In this document: piece by piece, positions 1 through 5,025 of the stretch | Layout: the number at the start of each line of letters is the position of its first letter | Position numbering within the stretch: the stretch's first letter is position 1 | Assembly: GCA_030625995.1 (NCBI GenBank) | Contig: DAOUPU010000186.1 | Location: 1-5,025, forward strand | Length of the DNA: 5,025 nucleotides | DNA from: Flavobacteriaceae bacterium | Lineage (GTDB): Bacteria > Bacteroidota > Bacteroidia > Flavobacteriales > Flavobacteriaceae | Direction of reading: 5' to 3' | The notes under the pieces: model-generated | What the model was told of the DNA's origin: nothing | Database searches by the model: none | Seen by the model: the letters and a program-made list of their open reading frames with translations, nothing else | Made by a program: the position numbers and the translations under genes

Positions 1-26
1 CAACCTTAACACTATTGGCAATCGAT

Positions 27-55
27 TTAGGACGAGGGTAGGTAATTTCTGTCCG
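27..55 (-). promoter_or_regulatory. Promoter-like element, copy 1, pointing off the left edge
   Basis: Read on the minus strand, this 29-base element starts with CGGA (52-55) and ends with TCGTCCTAA (27-35). The CGGA and CGTC boxes are 16 bases apart. A second element of the same length, ends and orientation lies at 4026-4054; ungapped, 19 of 29 bases agree. The layout GGA(A/C)-N16-CGTC resembles a -35/-10 pair of ECF sigma factors. It would start a leftward transcript near position 20-25, for a minus-strand gene outside the window. It lacks the TAAGTTTG box found next to copy 2. It could instead be an operator: ACGTTCGGA at 52-60 resembles a LytTR-type half-site. The similarity is seen directly; the function is inferred. 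Confidence 0.4.
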
Positions 56-130
56 AACGTGCTATTTTTATTTCCCAATGAAAAATTGACGAGAGGCTAA
101 TTGGTAATCTTGTTCGTGTAGATAGAGCTT

Positions 131-145
131 GTAATACAATATTAC
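131..145. repeat. Small perfect AT-rich palindrome
   Basis: GTAATA (131-136) and TATTAC (140-145) are perfect inverted copies around the three bases CAA. The site lies about 80 bases beyond the stop of the NmrA-like gene. The stem is AT-rich and no T-run follows on either strand, so it is a poor terminator. It may be a protein-binding site or chance. The rest of 61-227 holds no supportable gene. Confidence 0.25.
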
Positions 146-227
146 CTATGGCATATAAATATGGAATATTTGATGAATTGACTTTTATTGTCTTATTTTA
201 TTCTGGTTCTTTGCAAAAAGTTGAACT

Positions 228-1094
228 TTAAAAGCTGTTCTTAAATTGATTAGCAACCCATTGATTTAAATCACCCAGACCCGGGAACTCATTTTTTAGG
301 GCATCAATGTCTTCTACTGCTCTAAAATTATTTTTATTCATATAAGTAAACATTTTACGTAGATCTTTGCCCATAACCAGCCAGGTTATAATGCCGGGTA
401 ATTTCTGATAAGTGATCTTTTTGTTTAATACCTGTGAAAAAATTTCTGCAACTTCAACTAAGTTTTTTTCATCGGTGGCTATGGTAATAGTTTTATTTTT
501 ATAGTTCTCCGGGTTATTTATTACCTGAGCTGCTATTTTACCTATATCGTCCGTACTGATGTATTGTTGTATTACATTTTTATTTAAAGGCATTACCAAC
601 TTTCCTTTTAGAATTCTTTTAGTGATCTCAGGGTTTAAGAAATTCTCATTGAAGGAAGCAGGTCTTAATATAGTATAGGTGATATCATTTTGTTTGATAT
701 ATTCTTCTAACTCATTTTTGCTGTCGAAGTGGGGGACTCCTGTTTTTAAATCAGCACCCAAAACGGACGAATATACCATATGTTCTATCCCCTGTTTTTT
801 AACTTCGGCAATAAACATTTTTCCCTGTTTTATTTCACTTTCATCTCCTTGCTCCAAAGCTTGGACAAAGAATACAGTATCTATATTTTCTAAATGGGAT
901 TTATAAGAAGAAAGATCATCCAGATCTCCTTCTAATATCTGTACTCCAATCTTGCTAAATTCCTTAGCCCTGTCGGAATTTGTACTTCTTGATAAACCAA
1001 ATACTTTAACATTTTCATTTATCAAATTCCGAGCAACAGCTCCTCCCTGTTTTCCTGTTACACCGGTAATCAATACATTTTTTACTGTTTCCAT
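228..1094 (-). CDS. NmrA-like NAD(P)-binding protein (atypical SDR)
   Basis: This is a complete 288-residue Rossmann-fold protein of the NmrA/HSCARG-like atypical short-chain dehydrogenase group, probably cytosolic. The N-terminus has a beta strand followed by the dinucleotide-binding loop GVTGKQG (residues 11-17). Arg36 in LSRS lies where NADP-preferring members contact the 2'-phosphate, and EGDLDD (55-60) follows the usual GDLDD pattern. YSSV (108-111), HFDSK (122-126) and LRPASFNENF (143-152) are typical of NmrA-like proteins. The classical YxxxK pair is not evident: HFDSK keeps the Lys without the Tyr. Relatives act as redox sensors or as NAD(P)H-dependent reductases of quinones or other small molecules; the substrate here cannot be told. 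The start has a weak AGG five bases upstream (TAGGTACC-ATG). The gene stands alone, with 560 non-coding bases upstream and no clear terminator downstream. The family call is firm; the biochemical role is open. Confidence 0.88.
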   Translation of the reverse strand: METVKNVLITGVTGKQGGAVARNLINENVKVFGLSRSTNSDRAKEFSKIGVQILEGDLDDLSSYKSHLENIDTVFFVQALEQGDESEIKQGKMFIAEVKKQGIEHMVYSSVLGADLKTGVPHFDSKNELEEYIKQNDITYTILRPASFNENFLNPEITKRILKGKLVMPLNKNVIQQYISTDDIGKIAAQVINNPENYKNKTITIATDEKNLVEVAEIFSQVLNKKITYQKLPGIITWLVMGKDLRKMFTYMNKNNFRAVEDIDALKNEFPGLGDLNQWVANQFKNSF

Positions 1095-1179
1095 GGTACC
1101 TAGCTTTTTAAATTAGAATAATGGTGTTTTATCTCTTCAATTAATTACCCGCTCATATTTCCATAAGAAGTTAATTATG

Positions 1180-1222
1180 CAGGTTTTTTTTTAAAAATCA
1201 CATATAAATATAGGAAAACCTG
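1180..1222. repeat. Inverted repeat upstream of the NmrA-like gene
   Basis: CAGGTTTT (1180-1187) and AAAACCTG (1215-1222) are perfect 8-base inverted copies, 27 bases apart and about 85-130 bases upstream of the NmrA-like start. The placement would suit an operator or a looped leader. However, half of each arm is a T or A run in AT-rich DNA, so chance is possible. Confidence 0.25.
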
Positions 1223-1345
1223 ATCAATACCCATTCTTATCCTTTGAATTTCAGCTTTTCAAAACAGAAAAGGATGTTGTCGAAGCCTTTATCAGTAGCT
1301 AATCTAAAGCAACTTTATAAAAAGATGCAATTTTTATTTCTCTTT

Positions 1346-1371
1346 GAAAAACCACCTGCTTTGTTGGTGGT
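1346..1371 (-). terminator. Possible leftward terminator hairpin
   Basis: ACCACC (1351-1356) and GGTGGT (1366-1371) form a 6-base stem with a 9-base loop. Read leftward, the stem is followed directly by TTTTC (1346-1350). The shape fits a short intrinsic terminator for minus-strand transcription. It lies almost 300 bases past the barrel gene's stop, so it would be a secondary stop for read-through. Confidence 0.3.
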
Positions 1372-1470
1372 CATGTTCTGACGGCTATGCCTTGATACCC
1401 ACAATACCAGATAACAATTTTGAGAACTAGGAACAAGGATTTTTTTCAATTGAATTCACTCTGTGAAATC

Positions 1471-1499
1471 AATAAAACCTGTCTGCCGATAAGACAGGT
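1471..1499 (-). terminator. Likely terminator hairpin after the barrel gene
   Basis: ACCTGTCT (1477-1484) and AGACAGGT (1492-1499) form a perfect 8-base stem around a 7-base loop. On the minus strand the stem runs straight into TTTTATT, as an intrinsic terminator should. It is the best terminator candidate for the barrel gene, although 155 bases past its stop. The stem sequence also resembles the CCTGTCTGCC-type palindromes found dispersed between genes in Bacteroidota, so it may belong to a repeat together with 1503-1529. Confidence 0.4.
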
Positions 1500-1502
1500 C
1501 TA

Positions 1503-1529
1503 CGTCATCTGCGAGAAAAGAAAGCAATT
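1503..1529 (+). repeat. Decayed copy of a dispersed intergenic repeat
   Basis: The bases CGTCATCTGCGAG followed by GAAAGCAATT closely match the widespread intergenic repeat that reads CGTCATTGCGAG-GAACGAAGCAAT. This copy has a few substitutions and small length changes. It directly follows the 8-base-stem hairpin at 1477-1499, an arrangement that fits a REP-like unit. The match is to a repeat known from memory, not from a search. Confidence 0.45.
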
Positions 1530-1578
1530 AATAAAAACCGGTCAACACGAGTCAGAGGAAGTTCAGTACATAATTGAT

Positions 1579-1593
1579 GCCCCTTGCAGGGGC
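1579..1593. repeat. GC-rich perfect hairpin
   Basis: GCCCCT (1579-1584) and AGGGGC (1588-1593) pair perfectly around a 3-base loop, giving a compact GC-rich stem in otherwise AT-rich DNA, 62 bases past the barrel gene's stop. No T-run follows on either strand, so it is not a classical terminator. It could protect the 3' end of the transcript or be part of a repeat. Confidence 0.35.
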
Positions 1594-1654
1594 TAGCCAA
1601 TACCATCTTCTTAGAAGGTGTGATTTTTACTTATTTCGTGATAATTTTATTTTC

Positions 1655-2569
1655 TCAGGGAATTGGTATGCTGTAGACAAATCTTAGAGATGCAATAAGT
1701 CCATCATGGAAAGAAACGTTTTTTTGCACTCTGTTATCACCAATACTAATAAGGGGTAGGCTGAAATCTACTTTCTGATCTGCTTCATATTGTGCGTAAC
1801 TTCTGCCAATAGCATATCCAAACCTTCCTTCAATATAAATATTACCTGCAAGACGATATCTGGCAAACAGAGTCTCGTCAATACTTTTACGTTCCAAATA
1901 ATCTCCGTCATAATCAATTTCTCCCAAACGGTAGGTAGTAGTTAAACCAAAATGACTTAATCCTACATTAAGTCGATCACTTATTTTGTATTTTATTTTT
2001 GCGTAAACGGGTATCAGCCCGGTAATAGACCAGCGATCATTTATATGCCAATTCAAATTTATCAAAGGAACCAGATAAGGGCCAAAGAATTCCTGATTGT
2101 ACATTGCTCCAAAACCCATTTTCAGTTGATCGCTGAATAATTTTTCATACAATACCATTCCTCCGTATTGGAAATGAGTTCCATCTATATTATGAAAATC
2201 TGACATTAGTCTTGGTGAAAAAAAGATCTGAAGAGCACGACCTTCTGAAAATTTTTGAACCAATCCAGTACGTAGAATAATTCCGTGCACATTAATTGGA
2301 TTGACAATATCTTTTGGCATTTCTTCATTGTCAGAAACATGGAAGTAGAAATAGTTTACACTAGTATACCAAATGGATTTCTCCGAAATTTTGGCCGGGG
2401 CAACCAAGCCTGCCATGAAACCAACCTCTTTAGCTTTGCCGTCATAAATAGAATCATAGGACGAGGGAAAGCCATAGCGTCCTGATATGGTCAGGAGATC
2501 AATCGTTTCCTGCGCAAAAAGAGACATGCTAAAAAATAGAATTAATGTGGTTAAAATATAATATTTCAT
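1655..2569 (-). CDS. DUF6268-like outer-membrane beta-barrel protein
   Basis: The start at 2569 gives a 304-residue precursor. An upstream in-frame ATG at 2590 would add seven residues (MLINSYY) before the signal peptide, so the inner ATG is preferred; neither has a clear ribosome binding site. Residues 1-19 form a signal peptide (Met-Lys-Tyr-Tyr, hydrophobic core, SLFA) with cleavage before Gln20. The mature part is made of alternating aromatic/hydrophobic strands with polar turns, as in outer-membrane barrels. It ends in a strand closing with FVYSIPIP. Segments such as LINLNWHINDRWSITGLIP and KYKISDRLNVGL fit the DUF6268 family of Bacteroidota, whose function is unknown. No enzyme motif is visible. 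Transport, adhesion or a structural envelope role are all possible. The gene stands alone between long intergenic gaps, with no perfect TAnnTTTG promoter box upstream. The barrel call is strong; the family number is recalled from pattern. Confidence 0.72.
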   Translation of the reverse strand: MKYYILTTLILFFSMSLFAQETIDLLTISGRYGFPSSYDSIYDGKAKEVGFMAGLVAPAKISEKSIWYTSVNYFYFHVSDNEEMPKDIVNPINVHGIILRTGLVQKFSEGRALQIFFSPRLMSDFHNIDGTHFQYGGMVLYEKLFSDQLKMGFGAMYNQEFFGPYLVPLINLNWHINDRWSITGLIPVYAKIKYKISDRLNVGLSHFGLTTTYRLGEIDYDGDYLERKSIDETLFARYRLAGNIYIEGRFGYAIGRSYAQYEADQKVDFSLPLISIGDNRVQKNVSFHDGLIASLRFVYSIPIP

Positions 2570-2582
2570 ATAGTATGAGTTT

Positions 2583-2732
2583 ATGAGCATTAGTTATGAT
2601 CAAGTATTTTTGAGCATGAGGTATTGGAATAAAGATTTTTTAGTGAGGATAGCAATGGCAATATATAAAATTGCGGATAAATTTCGTACTGCTATTGATG
2701 ATTTTTTAATGATAGGTGGCAATCATTTTTAA
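2583..2732 (+). CDS. Doubtful small ORF, 49 codons, unrecognised
   Basis: This plus-strand frame opens at ATG 2583, has a second ATG at 2616, and stops with TAA at 2730-2732. It encodes 49 residues, or 38 from the inner start. The centre (FLVRIAMAIYKIADKFRTAI) could form an amphipathic helix, and the codons are AT-rich like those of the neighbours. A perfect TAnnTTTG box (2605-2612) sits only four bases before the inner ATG, too close to serve it in the usual way. There is no ribosome binding site, and a frame of this length is not rare in AT-rich DNA. It is divergent from the barrel gene and faces the NTF2-like gene. No family is recognised, and it may well be chance. Confidence 0.18.
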   Translation: MSISYDQVFLSMRYWNKDFLVRIAMAIYKIADKFRTAIDDFLMIGGNHF

Positions 2733-2754
2733 CGAAATAACATTTACCCTAAGC

Positions 2755-2780
2755 ATGCACTCACAACCACAAAAGTGCAT
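2755..2780. promoter_or_regulatory. Operator-like inverted repeat upstream of the barrel gene
   Basis: ATGCACT (2755-2761) and AGTGCAT (2774-2780) are perfect inverted copies separated by 12 bases, so their centres are 19 bases apart, close to two helical turns. This is the usual geometry for a dimeric regulator. The site is about 185 bases upstream of the barrel gene's start, far for a simple repressor site unless the leader is long. No T-run follows, so a terminator is unlikely. Confidence 0.3.
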
Positions 2781-2916
2781 TTGAAAATATATTGCAAATA
2801 GAGGTAAGCCATAGAATTTGTTCACAGAGGTTTTAAATGGATTTGTTAAGTTTTATCTAAATATTGATAGGTAGTGTGGGGTGTAAATGGAAATCAAATA
2901 CATAAGGTAAGTCCAT

Positions 2917-2947
2917 AAAAAAAAGAGCTGAAATCTCAGCTCTTTTT
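2917..2947 (-). terminator. Strong intrinsic terminator of the NTF2-like gene
   Basis: GAGCTGA (2925-2931) and TCAGCTC (2936-2942) form a perfect 7-base stem with a 4-base loop. It is extended by five A-T pairs from the flanking A-run (2917-2924) and T-run (2943-2947). On the minus strand the stem is followed by eight Ts and begins 15 bases past the stop of the NTF2-like gene, an ideal position. The T-run on the other strand means it could also stop plus-strand transcription. It separates the NTF2-like gene from the barrel gene. Confidence 0.88.
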
Positions 2948-2961
2948 ATGAAATGGTTATT

Positions 2962-3903
2962 TTATTTTTCCATCAAGAATTTACTATAATAGGCAATATC
3001 ACCGGTAATTTTTCCTTCGTCATTAAAATCATGAATTAAAAATAAAGGGAAAACTATTTTCTTGTTGTCCGATTTTCTGGTCATTCTTACTTTCCACCAG
3101 GATTGTACCACCTTGGCATCACCCAATTCGTAATTTATATAGTCAGGGTATCCTTGAACGTCAATAGCTGTAATCTCATAATTCTCCAGCATTTTTTTCA
3201 TGCCTTCCTTTTCTTCTTCCAGTGTCAAGCTTTTTGTTCCCGGTGGCATGTGGATATTACTAAATGTTGCCTTTTCATCAAAAAAACTATAAAAGGTGTC
3301 CATATCGTTATTCTCAAGAGCAGCCATCATTCTTCTTACTTTGTTGATATACTCATGATGATTGTATACAGTTCCATTTTCTCTGGGCGCATAACTTCGT
3401 CTTAATTCTTGCCATACCGTACCATCACCGTAATTAATTACCATTGTAATTTTATTGTCCTTATTTACGGTATATAATCGGTGTATTTGCATGTCTATTT
3501 TGACTCCCGTCTTATTATGAACGCCTTTTAGTTGATTCCAGGTTTGTACCCAAACAACATCTTTTTGATCTTCATCTTTATATTCTATGGCATCAGGATA
3601 TGCCTCTCCGGAACGCTCAATGCTTAAGTAAGCTACATTTTTGTTCCACCAGCCTACATTTTTCATAGCACTTTCTTTGGTACCTGCCTTGGCATCTTTA
3701 TTCGAAGATGTCCCATTCCAGGATTTGAAATCATCTGCTAAAAAGCTGCCCACTTTTTCAGCATCGCCCTCAACAAATGCTTTTGTCATAGCCTCTACGA
3801 CGTCGATCGCTGGGTGTTCAATGTAAATAGTTCCGTTTTTTTTCTTTTGTGAATAGGAAATAATGGTAAAAACCATCAAACCGAGTAGTAGAATTTTTTT
3901 CAT
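2962..3903 (-). CDS. Exported protein with two tandem NTF2/SnoaL-like domains
   Basis: This 313-residue protein starts with a signal peptide (MKKILLLGLMVFTIISYS, probable cleavage before Gln19), so it acts in the periplasm or outside the cell. The remainder is two NTF2/SnoaL-like cone domains, at about 30-165 and 183-312. They are related by an internal repeat about 150 residues apart: NGTIY (23-27) and NGTVY (176-180), YPDAIEY (102-108) and YPDYINY (252-258), VQTW (119-122) and VQSW (266-269), KIT (151-153 and 298-300). NTF2-like folds have a pocket used for isomerases, hydrolases, polyketide cyclases or plain ligand binding. No catalytic set can be assigned, so the function is unknown. The leader is A/T-rich without a clear ribosome binding site. 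A promoter-like element lies about 120-150 bases upstream (4021-4054), and a strong terminator follows directly. It is therefore probably a single-gene transcript. Fold and duplication are well supported. Confidence 0.8.
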   Translation of the reverse strand: MKKILLLGLMVFTIISYSQKKKNGTIYIEHPAIDVVEAMTKAFVEGDAEKVGSFLADDFKSWNGTSSNKDAKAGTKESAMKNVGWWNKNVAYLSIERSGEAYPDAIEYKDEDQKDVVWVQTWNQLKGVHNKTGVKIDMQIHRLYTVNKDNKITMVINYGDGTVWQELRRSYAPRENGTVYNHHEYINKVRRMMAALENNDMDTFYSFFDEKATFSNIHMPPGTKSLTLEEEKEGMKKMLENYEITAIDVQGYPDYINYELGDAKVVQSWWKVRMTRKSDNKKIVFPLFLIHDFNDEGKITGDIAYYSKFLMEK

Positions 3904-4020
3904 TTTTATTTGATTTAGGTTATTATTAAATAATTATCATTACTAAAATTATTTCGATTGAACATTAGAAATACTGGATTAGCAATAGTCAAATAAAGGA
4001 TATTCCTATTTTATAATCGA

Positions 4021-4054
4021 CAAACTTAGGACGAACGGGTAGTATTTTTTTCCG
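4021..4054 (-). promoter_or_regulatory. Promoter-like element, copy 2, driving the NTF2-like gene
   Basis: Read on the minus strand, the element begins with CGGA (4051-4054) and ends with TCGTCCTAA (4026-4034). The CGGA and CGTC boxes are 16 bases apart, as in copy 1 at 27-55. It overlaps TAAGTTTG (4021-4028), a perfect match to the Bacteroidota -7 box TAnnTTTG, but no TTTG -33 box lies upstream. Two readings are possible: an ECF-type sigma promoter (GGAA-N16-CGTC), or a housekeeping promoter lacking -33 and helped by an activator. CCGTTCGTC (4030-4038) resembles a LytTR-type half-site. Either way transcription would begin near 4013-4024, leaving a leader of about 110-120 bases before the NTF2-like start. 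Confidence 0.5.
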
Positions 4055-4227
4055 TAGGTATTGATTTATTTTTCGAAGGATTAAAATGCTTATATATTTT
4101 TTGTGATAGTAGCTTCTTTAGAGCAGCCCATAATCCGTCCGCCAGTATGATAGAATCCTAGTTGTGGGATAGTAGTTTTAGGGTTTTTGGATACTCTTAA
4201 TTAAACTATACTTTTTTGGAAGATTAT

Positions 4228-4242
4228 ATGGTATAACACCAT
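4228..4242 (-). terminator. Weak hairpin after the MscS gene
   Basis: ATGGT (4228-4232) and ACCAT (4238-4242) form a 5-base stem 16 bases past the stop of the channel gene. Read leftward it is followed by ATAATC, not a true T-run, so termination would be weak. It is the only hairpin candidate close to this gene's end. Apart from this and the promoter-like element, 3904-4258 shows nothing supportable. Confidence 0.22.
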
Positions 4243-4258
4243 GATCTCATTACAATTT

Positions 4259-5025
4259 TCAGGAATTTTCCTTATCTTCTTCTGTACGTGGATCTTCTTT
4301 GAGAGGCTCTTTTATTTGTTTAGAGTTACTTTTAGAGTCTTCTGTACTTTTTTTATTAGATTTCGATATTAATTTTGCATCTCGGTTTAGTTCAGGCATA
4401 TCCTTGATATGAATATCTTGCTGTGGGAAAGGAATTTCAACTCCCATTTCTTTAAATCGGTTATAGATGTTTATTGCAACATTGCTTTTTGCCGTTAAGC
4501 CAATTTCATAAGGTACCCAAAAAAGCAATCTAAAGTTTAATGAACTCTCGCCAAACTCACTGAACAATGCCATTGGCGCCGGGCTTTTTAATGCATCTTT
4601 ATATTCATTTGCCACGTCAGAAAGAATTTTAAGGATCTCGTTCGGATCCGAACCATATGTCGTTCCAATTAATATTTCCACGCGTTTTATATTGTTGGAA
4701 AGTGTCCAGTTTATCAGATCGTTGGCAATTAAATTATTATTAGGCACCACAACTTCGGCACCATCAAAAGTACTTATAGTAGATGAGCGAACGCCTATCC
4801 TGTTAACCGTTCCAAGTAAATTATTAACCTCAACCGTATCGCCGGGTAAGATCGGTCTCTCAAAAACCAATATCAACCCTGAAATAAAATTAGAAACAAC
4901 GGTCTGTAATCCAAATCCAATACCCAATCCAAGCGCTCCTGCCATTAAATTAAACTTACTTAAATCGATACCGAGAGACGAAAGGGCTAAAACAAAACCG
5001 AATATAATAATGAAATACCTGATTA
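4259..5025 (-). CDS. MscS-family mechanosensitive channel, C-terminal part
   Basis: The reading frame stays open to the right edge, so the first Met visible (4945) is internal and the true start lies outside. The 254 visible residues begin in the pore-lining TM3 helix: IRYFIIIFGFVLALSSLGI, then the Gly/Ala-rich stretch AGALGLGIGFGLQ (about 28-40). Next come the helix kink and SNFISGLILVFERP (44-57), as in MscS. The beta domain follows (PGDTVEV, then DGAEVVVPNNNLIANDLINW), then the alpha/beta domain ending in PFPQQDIHI (about 198-206), the counterpart of PYPQMDV in E. coli MscS. The last 45 or so residues are a highly charged Lys/Glu/Ser tail absent from short MscS proteins. The product is an inner-membrane channel that opens under membrane tension to release solutes after hypo-osmotic shock. 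Whether extra N-terminal membrane segments exist, as in MscK-like proteins, cannot be seen. No symbol is given because several MscS paralogues are common. Confidence 0.93.
   Translation of the reverse strand, partial: IRYFIIIFGFVLALSSLGIDLSKFNLMAGALGLGIGFGLQTVVSNFISGLILVFERPILPGDTVEVNNLLGTVNRIGVRSSTISTFDGAEVVVPNNNLIANDLINWTLSNNIKRVEILIGTTYGSDPNEILKILSDVANEYKDALKSPAPMALFSEFGESSLNFRLLFWVPYEIGLTAKSNVAINIYNRFKEMGVEIPFPQQDIHIKDMPELNRDAKLISKSNKKSTEDSKSNSKQIKEPLKEDPRTEEDKENS

Larger units (their letters stand above)
1095..1654. other. Long non-coding stretch with hairpins and repeat debris
   Basis: These 560 bases separate the barrel gene from the NmrA-like gene. Neither strand has a convincing gene; the best open frame (1274-1381 plus, 35 codons) resembles nothing and overlaps a hairpin. 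The region contains an inverted repeat near the NmrA-like gene (1180-1222), hairpins at 1351-1371, 1477-1499, 1579-1593 and about 1603-1619, and a decayed dispersed repeat (1503-1529). No perfect TAnnTTTG box faces the NmrA-like gene. The nearest is TAATTTAA at 1108-1115, too close to the start codon to be persuasive. Confidence 0.6.

Noticed and set aside
148..231. Plus-strand frame of 27 codons from ATG 148, overlapping the NmrA-like gene's stop
   Set aside because: Short, no ribosome binding site, no recognisable family, and it ends over the neighbouring gene's 3' end; expected by chance.
679..906. Plus-strand open frame of 75 codons inside the NmrA-like gene
   Set aside because: It lies wholly antisense to a gene with clear family motifs; a shadow frame.
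1274..1381. Plus-strand frame of 35 codons in the long gap
   Set aside because: It resembles no family, overlaps a hairpin at 1351-1371, and its A-rich lead (AAAAGG directly before ATG) is too close to act as a ribosome binding site.
1604..1618. Hairpin around CTTC-TTA-GAAG shortly after the barrel gene's stop, considered as its terminator
   Set aside because: On the minus strand it is followed by a GC-mixed stretch (GGTATTGGC) and not a T-run, so the hairpin at 1477-1499 is the better candidate.
2455..2468. AGGACGAGGG inside the barrel gene, resembling the promoter-like element
   Set aside because: It is accounted for by codons for Pro-Ser-Ser-Tyr and lacks the CGGA box at the right spacing.
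2605..2612. Perfect TAnnTTTG box on the plus strand (TATTTTTG)
   Set aside because: No -33 box, mostly T-run, and no supportable gene at a proper distance downstream; likely chance in AT-rich DNA.
3103..3405. Plus-strand open frame of 100 codons inside the NTF2-like gene
   Set aside because: Antisense to a well-supported gene and Cys/His/Phe-rich in a way typical of shadow translations.
3928..3954. AT-only inverted repeat AAATAATT/AATTATTT in the leader of the NTF2-like gene
   Set aside because: Made only of A and T in a very AT-rich leader, with an 11-base loop; expected by chance and thermally weak.

Overview
The window looks like a chromosomal segment of a Bacteroidota bacterium, most likely a Flavobacteriia-type organism. 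The DNA is AT-rich and the genes lack clear Shine-Dalgarno sequences, being preceded mostly by A/T-rich leaders. One intergenic region carries a perfect Bacteroidota-type -7 box (TAnnTTTG), and two of the proteins (the DUF6268-like barrel and the MscS-like channel) look like Flavobacteriia versions of their families. The taxon is inferred from these features, not proven. All four recognisable genes lie on the minus strand, so transcription runs from right to left.  Layout from right to left: (1) 4259-5025, the C-terminal 254 residues of an MscS-family mechanosensitive channel whose start lies beyond the right edge; (2) 3904-4258, an intergenic region with a promoter-like element at 4021-4054; (3) 2962-3903, an exported protein made of two tandem NTF2/SnoaL-like domains, closed by a strong hairpin terminator at 2917-2947; (4) 2570-2916, an intergenic region with an inverted repeat and a doubtful plus-strand small ORF; (5) 1655-2569, an outer-membrane beta-barrel protein resembling DUF6268; (6) 1095-1654, 560 bases with no convincing gene but several hairpins and a decayed dispersed repeat; (7) 228-1094, an NmrA-like NAD(P)-binding protein of the atypical SDR class; (8) 1-227, no gene, but a second copy of the promoter-like element pointing off the left edge.  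The genes are separated by gaps of roughly 350 to 560 bases, so they are probably independent transcription units and not an operon. I see no shared pathway. The products are envelope-associated (MscS, barrel, exported NTF2-like protein) or redox/stress-sensor-like (NmrA). No mobile element, CRISPR array, tRNA or rRNA was found. The most interesting signal is a matched pair of 29-base elements (27-55 and 4026-4054) with identical ends, CGGA and TCGTCCTAA. They resemble promoters of an ECF-type sigma factor, or operator sites, and may mark two genes of one regulon. I found no convincing undescribed multi-gene system.
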